Below, one piece after another: positions 11,480-24,404 of a stretch of 64,000 nucleotides of DNA; position 1 is the first letter of the stretch; every line of letters starts with the position of its first letter. Below the pieces are notes generated by a model. That model had not been told where the DNA came from. It ran no database searches and saw only the letters and a program-made list of their open reading frames with translations. Source of the DNA: Quercus robur (lineage: Eukaryota; Streptophyta; Magnoliopsida; Fagales; Fagaceae). The translations under genes were made by a program, and so were the position numbers. The DNA is taken from contig NC_065535.1 of assembly GCF_932294415.1 (NCBI RefSeq), forward strand, positions 13,721,282 to 13,785,281, read 5' to 3'.

Positions 11480-12015
11480 ATTGGAGAAAACCAACAAAAA
11501 TGAATTAGCACACGAGTTGCAAATTTAGCTACAAACCAGGACTCTTTAAGAACCACATGGGGTACACAAAACACATCACAGTGAAAACCGGAGTTAGACA
11601 ATCCGCAACTGTTTTCATCTTGAAAGTCTACAGAAGGTTCTTGCTATCAGTGAGGAACAAAACATGGTGAAATGGTCCTTTGCTGCCAGACCAGCTTCAA
11701 CCACGCCTACAACAGTGCCCCAATTGATGTTCTAGCATTGCTACTATTTACTTCAAAAAACACCCTTTCTCCCTAAATTGTTAGAGCTTCATAAGCAGTG
11801 CCATTTCTAAATGGTCTCCTGCTTCTAGCTCCTACAAGCTTGATAATTAGTTGCCAATCCCCTACTACAGATTGCCCCTCTGAGCTATGCATCTGCCTGC
11901 TGAGGTGCTGCTTCTTGAGAGAGAGTCCCTATACTTGCAAGAGAAGTTTTGATCTATTAGTATAACTTCCACTGGATTCAGGTTCAGCCCTCGATGAACC
12001 ACCCTATTCCTGTAA
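11480..12015 (-). pseudogene. LINE RNase H-like C-terminal region, degenerate
   Basis: Weak minus-strand similarity to plant LINE RVT_3/RNase H continues after the zf-RVT block, with several stops. Its identification rests mostly on its position downstream of zf-RVT. Confidence 0.4.
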
Positions 12016-12017
12016 GT

Positions 12018-12521
12018 CTAGATTGTCCAAAGAATGACAAAAACATCTTGCAAGAAATTCATAGAATCTGAACCATTCTGAGTAAATCTTGAAAGTAAAT
12101 GCTTCAACCATTGTTGCACAGATATATTGATGAATTCAGATGTCTGTAAAGCCAAAGTAGACCCATGCCAACAAGCTCTTGCAAAAGTGCAATGAAGAAA
12201 AAGGTGAGTACGACTCTCTTCCTCTTCATCGCACAAAGGACACAATTTTGTAGATGAGATACCTCTGTCATGAAGATTAAGGAAAGTAGGAAGACAATTA
12301 TGGAGTAATTTCCAAATGAAAGTACTAATTTTCAGAGGCACTTTAATTTTGCAAAAGGTTCTCCACCATCCCATATTAGCTTGAAAGTATCTAGAATGAA
12401 TTGAATCATTAGCTTGAAAGTATCTAGAATGAATTGAATCATCTCTAGGTAAAAGTTCATAAGCTTTCTTCACTTGGTACTCCCAATTCTTAGAGAACCT
12501 CCATAGAAGCTTATCCTGCAC
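12018..12521 (-). pseudogene. LINE zf-RVT domain
   Basis: A 167-codon frame carries the plant LINE zinc-binding RT-associated domain: KIKVPLKISTFIWKLLHNCLP, then CPLCDEEEESRTHLFLHC and FARACW. The Cys-x2-Cys ... His-x3-His/Cys pattern is intact. A short internal duplication (NDSIHSRYFQA twice) comes from a 33-bp tandem repeat near 12381-12442. Confidence 0.85.
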
Positions 12522-12982
12522 AGAATTTCTTAGAAATTGGAATTTGAAGAATTTTCAAGGCTTGATGAAACGGATACAGCCTTCTAACCAAATCCACCTT
12601 CCAACTTCTAGTATTGTGGTGAATCAAATCCCCCCACAATACCTGTAGGTAGATGATGTTGTGATAAATTCAGAGTTGAATGGGGAAACTAGTACCTATG
12701 ATTGAGAGGAATATTGTACCCATCCCCAACTCTCCAATTTCCTTCCCTTAAAACATGATTATCCTGTTTAATGATATTTCTCCAAACCTATAAGTGATGA
12801 GGCTTAGACCTATAGTCATGAATAGAACAAGTAGGAAAGTACCTAGCCTTAAAGGTTTTATCTAGTAGGGATTGGGGATTATGACATTTTCTCCAGTATT
12901 GTTTATTTAGCATAGCTTGATTCATGTATTTGAATTTCTTAATTCCCAACCCACCTCTCACCTTAGGTTGACTAATCCTATC

Positions 12983-14110
12983 CTAATTAAGAAGATGAAG
13001 CTTATTCTCACCATGTTCATGACCCCACCAAAATGCACGAATAATAGAATCCATTTTGTTGCAAACATGGTGTGGAACTTTAAAGGATGAAAAGGAATAT
13101 AAAGGAAGGGATTGTAGAACAAAGGCAATTAATGTTGTTCTACTCGCTCGAGAAAGGAGTTTCATTTTCCATCCTTGAAGTTTTGCTTTAAGTTTATCAA
13201 TGAGAAATTGAAAATCAACAATTCGGTTACCTCTCAACTTGAAATGAACACCAAGTGAGCAAAACACATCAAATTTGGCTAGATTAATAGATTGACCTGA
13301 GATGGAGCAATACCATTTCAAAATGAGCTGAAGATTTTGAACAAAATTGTTATTCTTTCTAAAAAATAACAAATAATCATCAGCAAACAGTAAATGGGAA
13401 AATGACAGACCATTCCTACCAACTTTGATTCCTTTGATTTTTTGAAGATCCTCAGCTTGAGTTAAAGAAATGGAAAGGATATTTACACATAAAAGGAAAA
13501 GATAAGGAGATAAAGGGTCTCCTTGTCTTAAACCTTGGGATGGCTTAAAGGACCTTGTCATACTTCCATTTATCAATAAAGTATACCCAACTGAAGATAC
13601 ACACTCCATAATCCAATTAATCCATTTGGAATCAAAGTTCATAATAGTGGGGACCGCCTTCAAAAAATTCCAATTGACTCTATCATAGGCCTTGGACATG
13701 TCAATTTTCAAAACTCCAAACCTATCTCTCCTCCCCCTCTTTTTCCTAACCACATCAATGATTTCATGAGCCAATAGGATATTATCAGCAATATTCCTAC
13801 CCTTAATGAAAGCATTTTGGTAAGGAGTGATAATGCTATCCATAATAGGCTTCAATCTATTGGCAAGGATCTTTGAAATAATTTTCTAGATCACATTGCA
13901 TAAACTAATTGGCCTAAAATGAGAAACCTCTTCCGAGTTAGGAATTTTTGGTATGAGAGTAATGAAGATTTGATTAAGGACCTTAAGGAGGGAGCCAAAG
14001 CAAAAAAAAGATTGGGCAACATTGCACACATCGGCCTTGACAATCCCCAAGAAATTTTGGAAGAAGAAGATAGGGATGCCATCAGGTCCGGAAGCTTTGT
14101 AATGACCCAT
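12983..14110 (-). pseudogene. LINE reverse transcriptase
   Basis: Two frames (13886-14110 and 12983-13855) together cover most of an RVT_1 domain, separated by a stop near 13870. Visible RT motifs are SGPDGIPIFF, ITLIPKIPNSEEVSHFRPISLC, LKIDMSKAYDRVNW, GLRQGDPLSPYLF and the catalytic FADD box (LLFADDYLLFF). The FADD aspartates are intact, but the interruptions make the protein non-functional. Confidence 0.88.
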
Positions 14111-14659
14111 CTAGAAGACTGCCTATTCTATCTCCTAGTTGGATATGCCTATATTTAGGATCTGAAGTTGACGTTTAGTGAGAGAAGGGATAGAAAGCCC
14201 ATGGAGCTCCTGAATGATATTTTCTACCATTAAAGAATTGTTGCCCCTAAAGCTTCTTTTGAAAGATTCAATAAATATATTTTCAGTCTCCTCATTGTCA
14301 GTTAAGTTCCCCTCTTCATCCTTAATTTGAATTATCCTATTCTTTGACCTTCTTTGCCTAACCACTGTCTGAAAAAACCTTGTGTTCCTATCCCCATGTA
14401 GAAACTAGTTTGTTCTAGCTTTTAGAGCCCATATCAACTCCTCTCTATCTAGAAGTTCCTCAAGTTCCTCTCGATAGACTCTCTCCCTCCTAACATCATC
14501 ATTAGTCACAATTGAATCCTGAAGATGTTGTAATTGATTTTGTTTCATCCTTATTGCAACCTCCACCTTTCCAAAAACATTCTTATTTCATTCTAAAGCC
14601 ATTTTCTTAACATTGACAAGTTTGTTACCTAATTGATTAGCTCTAGACCTTGTGGAATG

Positions 14660-15184
14660 CAACTCCTAAGCATAGTGCACCATCTCCTTACAACCAACAT
14701 GAGTCAACCAAATGAGCTCAAATCTAAAGGGTCGTTTCCTAAAAGGTGTTTGAAACTCAAGGTCCAAAATTATTGGACCATGATTAGATTTAACAATCGG
14801 AAGGTTTCTTAGTGAGTAAGGTGGATATTTGTTAACCCACTCCACAATACCAAATGCTCTATCCAATCTTTCAATGACAAAATCTTCATCCTCCCTCTTG
14901 TTCATCCATGTAAATCTTTGTCCTAAGAGACTCTTAAATCACACAACTGCAAATCCATAAGAACCTGTTGAAACTCATCAGCTCCAACAATATTCCCACT
15001 CTTAAAGGATAATTTCTCATCTTTTGAAAGGGTTTGGTTGAAATCTCCAATACAATGCCGACTAGGATGAGCATGCTGCTTTAATTGTCTTAATTGTTGC
15101 CACACTTCCCCTCTCTTAGCATATTCAGGATATCGATAAACAAAGGTGATCGAAAGAGGGATCCCTCTATTATCCAGCAAATTA

Positions 15185-15221
<37 letters not shown>

Positions 15222-15470
15222 ATTTTGTGAATCATAGACAATCTAAAGACTTTGTCTAGACAACCAAGAAAGAATAAGACTACCACTAAAACCCACTCTA
15301 CGAACCACCCACCCCTTAAAGAATCCACATTTTTGCCACATTGCCTAACCTTTACCACTAGTTTACCGAGTTTCCATGAGAAATAAAATATCAAGTTTTA
15401 AATCAAGGACTTTTTTCTTGCATTGAAGAACTGCAAAGGATTTGCCCAAACTTCTATAGTTCCAACTCAT
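14660..15470 (-). pseudogene. LINE ORF2 endonuclease (EEP) region
   Basis: ORF2 appears to start at the ATG at 15468-15470 (MSWNYRSLG, the usual plant LINE 'MSWNCRGLG'). Downstream are FVYRYPEYAKRGEVWQQL, HCIGDFNQTL (the catalytic GDFN) and ERLDRAFG with SNHGPIILDL (the SDH-like box, here SNH). A (TA)n tract at about 15187-15220 splits the domain, and frameshifts are present. Confidence 0.8.
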
Positions 15471-15779
15471 GATCCTCCTTATTGTTGGGGAAGCTGTTTT
15501 GGGTCAGCTTCCCAACAACCCTTTGGATTACACAGGGATACTTCATCATACATATCATGACAAGAAGAGGAACAATTCTAAATAATAAAATGAGGATGAG
15601 TGATACCTTCTTTGTGCAAAATATCACAAATCAATCGCTGGCGTATATTCCTCCCAAACCTTCCAAGCTTAGACCCGAATCTCTTCCTTGAAGGTCCACA
15701 CAAATAACCCCTCCCCTAATCACATTGTAAGTAGCCCAAAACCCCAGGTTCAAACCTAGCTGAAGTAGGAGAAGATAAG

Positions 15780-17340
15780 CTTTATTCTGAGTTAGCAGCC
15801 TCTGATGTCCTAATAGCTTCTAATCCCATATCAAGACTAACAGATTGGGCTTGTATAGTTTCTACCTGTAGGCTAGTAAAGGATCGGATTAGGTTTTGGA
15901 CTTGGGCCACGACATTGGACTTACGAGAATTAGGCCCATTACAAGAACTTTCAACTTCAACCCTCAGTCTGTCCCTATCCACCCTGCTAACCAAAGTGTC
16001 AATAAGTCCCTTAGTAGACTCAGGAATTTGACCACACTCCCATGCAGCCCCACGTAACTAGATAGGTCAATCCTTATTTAATTTGTCTAAATTAAACATG
16101 ACAACGATCTCAGAATCACTCTGTGTTGCTGAAGAAGACTCTGTAACCTCTCTAAGCTCCCCATTTGTTATAAAAGATCCTACTTCATTAACCCCTGTCC
16201 AATGCATAGTGCTATTGTTCTGACCTTCTTGGTTGGATGGCATGGAAGTGGGAGGGTTAGACACCATATTTGTATTCCTGGGAGGCGATGTTTGTGGATT
16301 ATGTAAAGAGTTTCGAGAATGAGGGAATTTAGTAGTTGATCTAGGAGAATTGGCAGGTGTGGGTGGCACAGAACCTCTGCTCAAAAACAGAGAGAGGATA
16401 GCTGAATTAAGAGTTGCATGTACAAAGTCTTGGTGAGATGGGGCAAATTGTGTTGCATGGGACACAGTGGTGCTCTGTTTGGTTGTAGAAATGGGGGGAA
16501 TATTAGGTGTGTGGTTAACAGAGGCAAGGAATGGATGATCTTGAGATGGATGCTCAATTTCCATAGGTTCAAACCTTGTTCTATTTGTCCAACTCCTCTG
16601 ATTGTTAAAATTAGCCCTCAACTCATTGTGGAATTGGGGTTCAAGGGAGTCATAAGTAAAAGGAACCTAAAATAATCGTTGAATCCTATGCCTCTGACAA
16701 ATAAGCATACGATCCACCTCTTCCATACTTTCACAAAACTGACTTTTGGTATGTCACCACACCTTGTACAAAGTTTTTATACCCGCTCATACCGACACTG
16801 AATCCAAGTTAGAGTACCATCATCCAAACGAAGCATGAGGCCCGAAACTACTGGCATCCATGGATTTAGTCTCACCTTTAAACACATAAACTTGATATTC
16901 CTAGGCAGTCTATCCTCCAATCAATTTTCTCAAACGACCCAATCATTTGGCCCATTCTTTCAACTAACTCTGGGTATTGATATTCCAAAGGCAAACCATG
17001 TAACTGAACCCAAATGGACACAAAATTCAGATGCAATTTACTCTACCAAATTAGGCTGTCATTTCTCAAGCACCAGGAATGCACCATCAATGGAGCAGGG
17101 ACCCTCCAAACACATGTGCTCTAGATCTTCCATGCAATCAAAATGGATCAAATAAAAGAAGGAATCCCGCCCTACCACAGTAAATTCACCTTGGAGCCTC
17201 CATGCAGAACGAATCAAATGTTGAAGATAAGCAACCGAAAACTTTCTGTAATCTAAAACAAACCCCATTGCACACTGACTCCAAAAAAGTCTTTGCATGT
17301 GGATAGAATCAGGATCAGCCTTAAGCAACGGTCTGTGTCT
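15780..17340 (-). pseudogene. LINE ORF1 (Gag-like, DUF4283)
   Basis: The 17059-17328 frame matches the DUF4283 domain common in plant LINE ORF1: FWSQCAMGFVLDYRKFSVAYLQ, LQGEFTVVGRDSFFYLIHF. Low-complexity Ser/Pro/Asn-rich frames follow at 16067-16621 and 15782-15994. A zinc-knuckle region would be expected between them but is degraded. Confidence 0.7.
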
Positions 17341-17400
17341 CGCAAACGGGGCATCCAGATCATCACTAGATTGTGACGACCAGTCTAATACAAGCTCAAG

Positions 17401-17991
17401 TTTTCGATAGTTATGTATTAATTGTTTACTTTAATATATTCTATAAATGATACAAGCTGAAGCTTTTATCCTGAAATTATATTGGCTCACTATATATTGG
17501 ACCCAATGTCCACACTTGAAATTATAAGTTAGAAAAAAATTATTAAAAAAAAATCAATTTGATAAAGACTTGTGGTTTAGTGGTACTATCTAATTCTTTC
17601 CATGAGAATAATTGAAATTCAAATTACTCATCCCCATTGTTTATAAGGAGAAAGAAAAAGAGGTGGAGTATAGGGGAGAGCCAATTATCCAAAGTTAATG
17701 ACGTACAATTTGTTTTGTACTACTTTATGTTCCACCAATCATAATTTGCCATGTATTAATTTTACTTTCCTTATAAAATAACTGAAGTTTAAAATGGAAA
17801 AAAATCAATACATTTTTTTTTTTTTTTTTGAGAAGGAAAAAAAATGGAAAGTTATGATTGGTGAAACATAAAGTGGCACAAAAAATGGTACAGAGAATTT
17901 GTATTTGACGTCCACTTGATGGACAAACAGATGAACAACTAGGCTAAATAATGTAAATATACAAGTTATTTAATGTAACGGCCCAAGACCG
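17401..17991. other. gene-free interval
   Basis: I see no gene. A poly-T run lies at 17813-17829. The sequences flanking it (near 17715-17770 and 17845-17900) are partly inverted relative to each other ('TTTATGTTCCACCAATCATAA' and 'TTATGATTGGTGAAACATAAA'), which suggests a degenerate foldback element. Confidence 0.5.
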
Positions 17992-18808
17992 TTACTAATA
18001 GCCATAAACTCTCATTAAGCCAATAGTCATTACAGCCTAAATAATAACACCCTTAGATATGGAAATAGGGCATTTATTAGCAAAGGTACAAGACACATGG
18101 CTACATTTCTTCTAATTATTATATTATTTCAATTTGTTGAGGTTTGTTGACTTAAACATTAAACCCTTAAGTTTGTACCACACTTGTTCCCTTTTGAGTC
18201 TCTAACTATAAAAGGAGCAACCCACTTCATTAGCAAAGTTACAAGGCACGTGGCTACATTTCTCTTACTTATTCTATTATTTCAATTCATTGAGGTTTAT
18301 TAACTTAAACATTAGACCCTTAAGCTTCTACTACACTAGTTCCCTCTAACTAGCCCTTTGTCTTCCTTGCATTTACTATAAGACCTTCCAAAACTCTTTG
18401 TTTGGATGAGTCATATATTAATTATAAATTTATATAGTTATCTTTATATTCAAATTAAATAATTTAAGAAAACAAATAAAGGTATTGTAATCGTTTATTT
18501 TTAATTTTTGTACTTGTTGATTGCATAAATAATTGCTGATAAATAGGTTAAAACTATCATATTTTTTTTATCATAATTTGTTAATTTTTTTATAAGAACA
18601 AATTGTTAAATTTAATATATATAACAATTTGTAGTAATTATACATGTATATTGATTATAAAGTAAGTATTTAACTTATTTATTATTGATCAAAACAAAGT
18701 ACAAAAAACAATGCTAAGACCACAAAAAATTTGTTTTTTAATTTGTTGTGATCATTAAATTTAATAAATATAACAATTTTTATTAAATTATTAATGGCCA
18801 CAAACTCT

Positions 18809-19604
18809 TGTCGGGACACGAAATCTTGTCCCCGAGGTAAGCTCCTCAAAATTATACTACAATAATTCACACACTCTAAATATAAATAAACAACAGGGAA
18901 TACACACTCCATAATGGGAACACAAGCAATTAATTTCTTTGACCACAAGTATTACAGTTACAATTACAGATGTTACTATAGGAAACTTTCTTGTTCCCGT
19001 GATCATACCCTTAGTGTTTCTTTCTCTCTATTTCTATTTCTTTCTATTGATAGATTTTTCTTCACCCCCTGCCTTTTGCCTCCCACCTCCTTTTTATAGC
19101 TCTAGTCTTTGTTCTTATCACCACCGTTGTCTTGTACCCATTTAGAGTCTCAGGGATATTTTTCTTACTTTATCGGTTTCCTCCCCTCTTTATCCTGATA
19201 TTTTGACTGTTAGGGGCTGTGTGTACTGTTCAAGCTGTCTTATGTGCATTAAATGCAATAGAAGTTAGGTAAGAATCTCCTCATTAATGTGGAGGTAAAA
19301 ATCCTCACTCTTCTCGTGTATTCTAGAAGTTTCCCGTGACTACTATCATCTTCTGGAGGTCGTCTGTTGATTATCTGTGCATCGTGTCTCGGGTAAGCTG
19401 GTAATTTCCCTTTTCCAAGGGAATCGGTTCACCATGATACTTATCTTTGTCTGCAATACTTGAGATAATTCGGCTTTTATCTCCTTCATGGTTCACAACC
19501 TTTTAGGCATTCCTTTCAGCACATACGCCAAGCCCAAGTTATTTCCCATGGCCTAATTACTTCTTGGGCTTTAGGCCCGAGTGGTGACTATCCCACCCCC
19601 CAAT
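18809..19604 (-). mobile_element. solo LTR, family B
   Basis: It starts TGTCGGGACACG and ends about CCCCAAT, flanked by ACTCT (18804-18808) and ACTCC (19605-19609), a 5-bp target duplication with one mismatch. It aligns along its length with the LTR at 9739-11338. A TATA-like CTATAAAAAGGAGG reads on the minus strand near 19090. Confidence 0.78.
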
Positions 19605-19909
19605 ACTCCCATTAAGCCAGTAGTTGTTACAACCATAATAATAACCCCTTAGATAATGGAAGTAGGGCATTTATTAGCAAAGGTACAAGACACATGGCTA
19701 CATTTCTTCTAATTATCATATTATTTCAGTTCATTGAGGTTTATTGACTTAAACATTAGACCCTCAAGCTTGTACCACACTAGTTCCCTTTGAGTCTCTG
19801 ACTATAAATGGAGCAACCCACTTCATTAGCAAGGTACAAGACACATGACCGCATTTCTTCTACTTATTTTATTATTTCAATTCATTGAGGTTTATTGACT
19901 TAAACCTTA

Positions 19910-20090
19910 AGTAGTTTTGGTGCCACAACCTGTGGCAAAACTTGTGCTACAACTTGCCATGTGACGAGTTGTGGTTGGTGGAGGGGTGTCCCCACATGAA
20001 CCTACCAACACTCCTCCACCAACCACAACTTGTCACATGGGCGAGTTGTGGCACAAGTTGTACCACTAGTTATGGCACCAGACTCTTTCC
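19910..20090. mobile_element. foldback MITE, possible Mutator-like, 10-bp TSD
   Basis: The left half (TTGGTGCCACAACCTGTGGC ... GAGTTGTGGTTGGTGGAGG) is nearly repeated in inverted form on the right (CCTCCACCAACCACAACTTG ... TATGGCACCA), forming a hairpin of about 180 bp. The exact 10-bp duplication TTAAACCTTA flanks it (19900-19909 and 20091-20100). A 9-11-bp duplication suggests a Mutator-like origin. It has no coding capacity. Confidence 0.8.
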
Positions 20091-20262
20091 TTAAACCTTA
20101 GACCCTTAATCTTGTACTATCCTAGTTCCCTCTTACTAGTCCTTTGTCTTCCTTGCATTTACTATAAGCCCTTCCAAAACTCTTTATTTGGACGAGTTAT
20201 ATATTAATTGGACATTTATACAATCATAATTTCATAATGAACACATAGACATAGTTATCTTA

Positions 20263-20448
20263 ACAATCATCTTACCATCGCATACCCTTGGTGTAGTGGT
20301 TACTTCACAAGTATAAGTGCTTGTGGGGTGTGGGGGGCAAAAGCCAGGATTCAAGTCTCTAGGAGGGAGTTTCATACACATATATACTTAGATTAGGTTA
20401 GAGTAAAAATTCTATCTTGTATAAAAAAAAAAAAAAAAAAAAAAAATA
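20263..20448 (+). mobile_element. tRNA-derived SINE, family A
   Basis: A box-A-like GGTGTAGTGGTTACTTCAC, a box-B-like GGATTCAAGTCTC and a long poly-A tail (about 20425-20446) show a tRNA-derived SINE. TATCTTAA flanks it (about 20255-20262 and 20448-20455). The reverse-strand relative is at 4745-4915. Confidence 0.75.
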
Positions 20449-20745
20449 TCTTAAATAACTTAGAAAAAAAGAAAAAGAAATTTTAATAGTTTATTTTTGT
20501 ATTTGTCAATTTCTTAAATAATTGTTGATTATAGATGGGTTAAAAATAATATCATATATATATATATATATAATCATAATTTGTTAATTTGTTTATAAGA
20601 ATAATTTGTTAAATTTAATAAATATAACATTTTGTATTACATAAAAACTTATATTGATTATTTAACTTCTATATTATTGATCAAAACACAAGTACAAACA
20701 ACAATATTAGGACCACAATAAATTTATTGTGTAATTTCACTTATT

Positions 20746-21877
20746 TGTTAATCTGCTGTGGTCCTAACATTTTTTTTTTCCAAGTACAAAACACAGCCCA
20801 CAAAAAATATATCAGCTACACAAATCTCGCAGTTCAAGAACAGAGATCACAGCGGACCTAACAGCTATACAAAACACAGGATCTCTTTTTATAATCATAT
20901 TAAATAAGAATATATATAATATTTATCATCGTAATTTTGTATTTGATCCCTCAAAGAACAAATGCTTGACAGCATTTAAATTTGCTTCTTCTTTTTTAAA
21001 ATAATGTTACCCAACCATCACGAAGTACTTTCGGAATCAGGATACCACTGTAATCATGTACTGCCATGAATGTCGACAACTTTACAGGTTATGTTCATAT
21101 CATCAAAAGGCATCTTGCCAACTGTCGTGAATATAGATATCCAGATCCTAGAATCCAAAATATCAAACTCAACAACGTGATCTGAGGTTCGGATCAGGAC
21201 ACTTTTATTTATTTATATAACCACACCATACCATCATCATGTGTCTGTCACCCGCAAAAGGAAGAAAAAAATAAAATAAAATAGACTATATACTATAACT
21301 ATATGCTTTCATGTTAGAAGAATTGATTTATTAACAACTTATTAAAGTGTTTATTAAAAAATTCACTTATTGTTACCTATATAAAAAATAAAAAAATAAA
21401 ACTATACTGCTTGGCCATTAACAAATTTACCCTATTTAAATCTGGCTCTTTGATTCTCTAATCTAAAAGGTGACATTGAGATATCATTGCTGAGAAAAAA
21501 AAATGTGGGTACAACTTTTATCACAATTTTAATATGACAAGAAAAAGTTATTAATTTATGTGAAAGTTTTAAGTAACTATTTATTATTTGTCAAATCATA
21601 GTTGTAGCACAACTTATGACACAAAAATTGGGGTTAGTAAATAACTCTCTTACCATTACTACTAATTTGAAAATAAATAAATAAAACACATAATTTAAAA
21701 AATAACAAAAACAAAACTAGGAGTTCCTCTACTACCACAAACAAACAACTTTTACTACAACTTTTTTGTGTGATAGAGTGATTGGTTGACTATCATTTTC
21801 AAATATGTTCACCATTTTTTCTCTACTAATCATAGTCCGATGCAACATTTGTCACAACTCTTCTACATAACAATCCT

Positions 21878-21920
<43 letters not shown>

Positions 21921-21993
21921 TCTACGTATCGGACTGTGATTTGCTACATTTTACTTTCACATATTTTTGTCACTTTTTATCTACCAATCACAA
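20746..21993. other. gene-free interval with MITE debris
   Basis: I see no gene. Repeated short motifs ('ACAACTTTTATCACAA', 'TAGTTGTAGCACAACTTATGACA') at about 21507-21640 look like foldback debris. A poly-A run of about 37 lies at 21879-21916. Confidence 0.55.
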
Positions 21994-21996
21994 TTA

Positions 21997-22633
21997 GAGC
22001 AACCACATCAATGCTTGCAAAATAGAAAAAAAAGGTTAGTTTTACACATTTTAACCAAAAAAAAAAAAAAAAACTCATATCAGTGTTTGCATAAGTTTGT
22101 ATATATGCAAAAGTGCTACAGTAACTGTGCATATATGCACGGTTATGGTAGCTTTGCATTTAATATTTTACTATTTTTTTTCTCTCCTTCTCCTCACTCT
22201 CTCTTTTTCTCTCTAGTCCTTCTCACTCTCATCACACTCTCTTTTTCTCTTTGGTACCTCTCACTCTCACCTCACTCTAGCCGTGCCACTGATCTCTGCT
22301 ACTCTCTTGCCATAGCCATGCCACCGCCAATTGCCTCACTTGTCGAAGTTCTTGCCAATCGCTGTTGCTCTCGCCGATCGCCATTGCTTTCTTTTTTCTT
22401 TGTTTGATGGTTTTGGGATTTTGATTAGTGGGTTTTGATGATTTTGATTAGTGGTTTTGGGATTTTGACTAGAGAAAGAGGTATCAAGTGAGATGGTAAT
22501 ATTTTATTGAATAAATATGTAGAATAGATAAATTGATGTGAACATTTTATAAAGATAGATGTGTAAAATAAATTTTTTTTTTTTTTTTTTGGCAAAATGA
22601 AATGAAATTTTGCATCCCGTTATGCGGATGCTC
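21997..22633. mobile_element. non-autonomous Harbinger-like element
   Basis: Degenerate terminal inverted repeats (GAGCAACCACATCAATGCTT at left; the right end reads GAGCATCCGCATAACGGGAT on the minus strand) are flanked by TTA (21994-21996 and 22634-22636). TWA duplications point to PIF/Harbinger. It carries an imperfect hairpin (22115-22152) in the same place as two other elements in this window (38726-40146, 60593-61572). The internal Ser/Leu-rich frames are low complexity and not credible genes. Confidence 0.72.
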
Positions 22634-22636
22634 TTA

Positions 22637-24404
22637 CAATTGGCAAGTGAGTTGGGTTGTGTTTATGCATTTTAAAAAATGGTACTAGATTTTTTGCGAA
22701 ACTAGTAGCACCGTACTGGCGGCCATCGTTGAGAGATCCAAAGTGAGTGTAGTGTCTGTGTGGCTCATATGCGTTGTCCCAAGTTTGTAGCTAGTCCTAG
22801 TCAGAAGCCGAAAGACATAAAAACCCAAGAAAAAGAAAAAAAAATAAAACAAAAAGGTTAAGATAGATTTTGGCGGGATTATGTGACTTTGTCCAGAACA
22901 TAACAACACAGCACGCGTAAAGATCCAGCAAACTAGCAATTGTTTCAATCTAACCCCATGTGCGCCTCGGGTACCACTCCACTCAAACTAGAAACACTCA
23001 CTCACTCTAGAGGAAGTTTCGCCTGTACTCACGCTCTCCATATGTTTGTCCCGCCTTTTAATCTTTTTTTTTTTTTTATTACTTATTAAAAAGAAATTAT
23101 TCTATGGTAAACAACGCCTTATAAGATTTTTATGATGAACTGATTCTTACGGTGAACCAAGTCATTTTTATTCCCTATTCTACTAGAAAAAAACTCTAAT
23201 GTGTTTAAAATTGTTGAGTGAATTGCTGAGTGAATGTTATCAATTTATTAAGAAATTATACTATTTTTATAATAGATCAAGTCACTTATCTACCATTATA
23301 TTAAAAGATACATATATTTGAAATTGCTTAGTGAAAGTCAATTTCTATTTTAAATTTATTTTATTCATAAACTGATTCACAACTTCAAATAGATGAATAG
23401 ACCAAGTCATTTATTCACCATTCTATAAAAAGACTTTCATATGTCCAAAATAGTTAAGTAAAAGCCAATTTCTGTTTTTAATTTTTTTTATCATAAACTA
23501 AATCAGTAATTTTTTTTTTTTTTTTTTTTTTTTTTTTGTGGTGACGAATTGAATCAGCAACTTTTAAATAGGTGAAAGTCTTATCTTGAAATAAATAGGT
23601 GGAAGTCTTATCTTGAAATAATAGACATTTTGACTTAAACTTTTAATAGGTGGAAGTCCTATATCAAACAGTGGACATTTGATGTGGTCCAAGATTTAAT
23701 ATAATTTCTACCACTTATCCTATTAACTAAAACTCAAAGCAGATACCGAAACCTTTTTTTTTTTTTTTTATTAAATACCGAAACTTTTCTTTGACGAAAA
23801 ATCCGAGGAAGTGATTCTTCACATTAGATATTACATAAAATAAAATTAAGTGGGGAGAGATAATTAGCAAAAATTATAGAATATTTTCAGGAGTATAATA
23901 AATGAGTAAGCTTAAGTCCATCACTAGTGAGAGACCTATTAGCACGTGGGAGTGTGTGGATGTGAATTTAATTAGTGACATTCACGATTAATATGTGAGA
24001 GAAGAACATAAGTATTTAATAATTTTATAATCAACAGATAGTTCATAGAGCTCCTTTATTTTATTTTATTTTATTTTTTAATAATGTCTTTTCACCATCT
24101 TCTACAGTTGAGCTTGTCACCCAAAAGACACATCTACAACGAGGACTCCACTAAACTAGCTCTTCAGTTAAGCCACAGCACAAACAAGAAAACTAGAGTA
24201 CAAACCAAAATCCAACCACGAGATTTAATTTAAAATTCAGAAACAAAAAAATACAAATAAAGGAAGGAGTAGAAAATTGAAATTAGGGGCAAAAAAAAAA
24301 AAAAAAAAAACTAAGAAAATAAAATTAAAAAAAAAAACTAAAGTAACAGGCGGTTGGCATAGGGGGTTCTTGAACGGAGTCCAAGGTGTTACCTCACCAT
24401 TGGC
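22637..24404. other. gene-free interval, includes SMT2 3' flank
   Basis: I see no gene. There are poly-T runs at about 23064-23078 and 23510-23537 and short local repeats ('GGTGGAAGTCTTATCTTGAAATAA' type near 23570-23625). The last few hundred bases (to 24404) probably include the 3' untranslated region of the minus-strand SMT2 gene. Confidence 0.55.

Larger units (their letters stand above)
11411..17400 (-). mobile_element. L1-type non-LTR retrotransposon (LINE), decayed
   Basis: Reading on the minus strand: an ORF1/Gag region with a DUF4283 domain (about 17340-15780), then ORF2 from about 15470 with endonuclease, reverse transcriptase, zf-RVT and RNase H-like parts. A poly-T run at about 11411-11422 on the plus strand probably marks the 3' poly-A tail. 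Frameshifts and stops break both ORFs. The order and domains are those of plant L1 LINEs. The 5' end and target duplication were not found. Confidence 0.85.
17992..20745. repeat. tandem duplication of a non-coding block, second copy interrupted
   Basis: Copy A (about 17992-18794) and copy B (about 18795-20745) share long blocks in the same order: CATTAAGCCA, GGGCATTTATTAGCAAAGGT, ACACATGGCTACATTTCTTC, GAGCAACCCACTTCATTAGC and TGTCTTCCTTGCATTTACTA. Copy B is split by a solo LTR (18809-19604), a foldback MITE (19910-20090) and a SINE (about 20263-20448). Each copy also holds an internal direct repeat of about 155 bp built on the AGCAAAG(G)TACAAG motif. No coding frame is conserved between copies. 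An ACTATAAAAGGAGC motif looks TATA-like. Confidence 0.8.
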
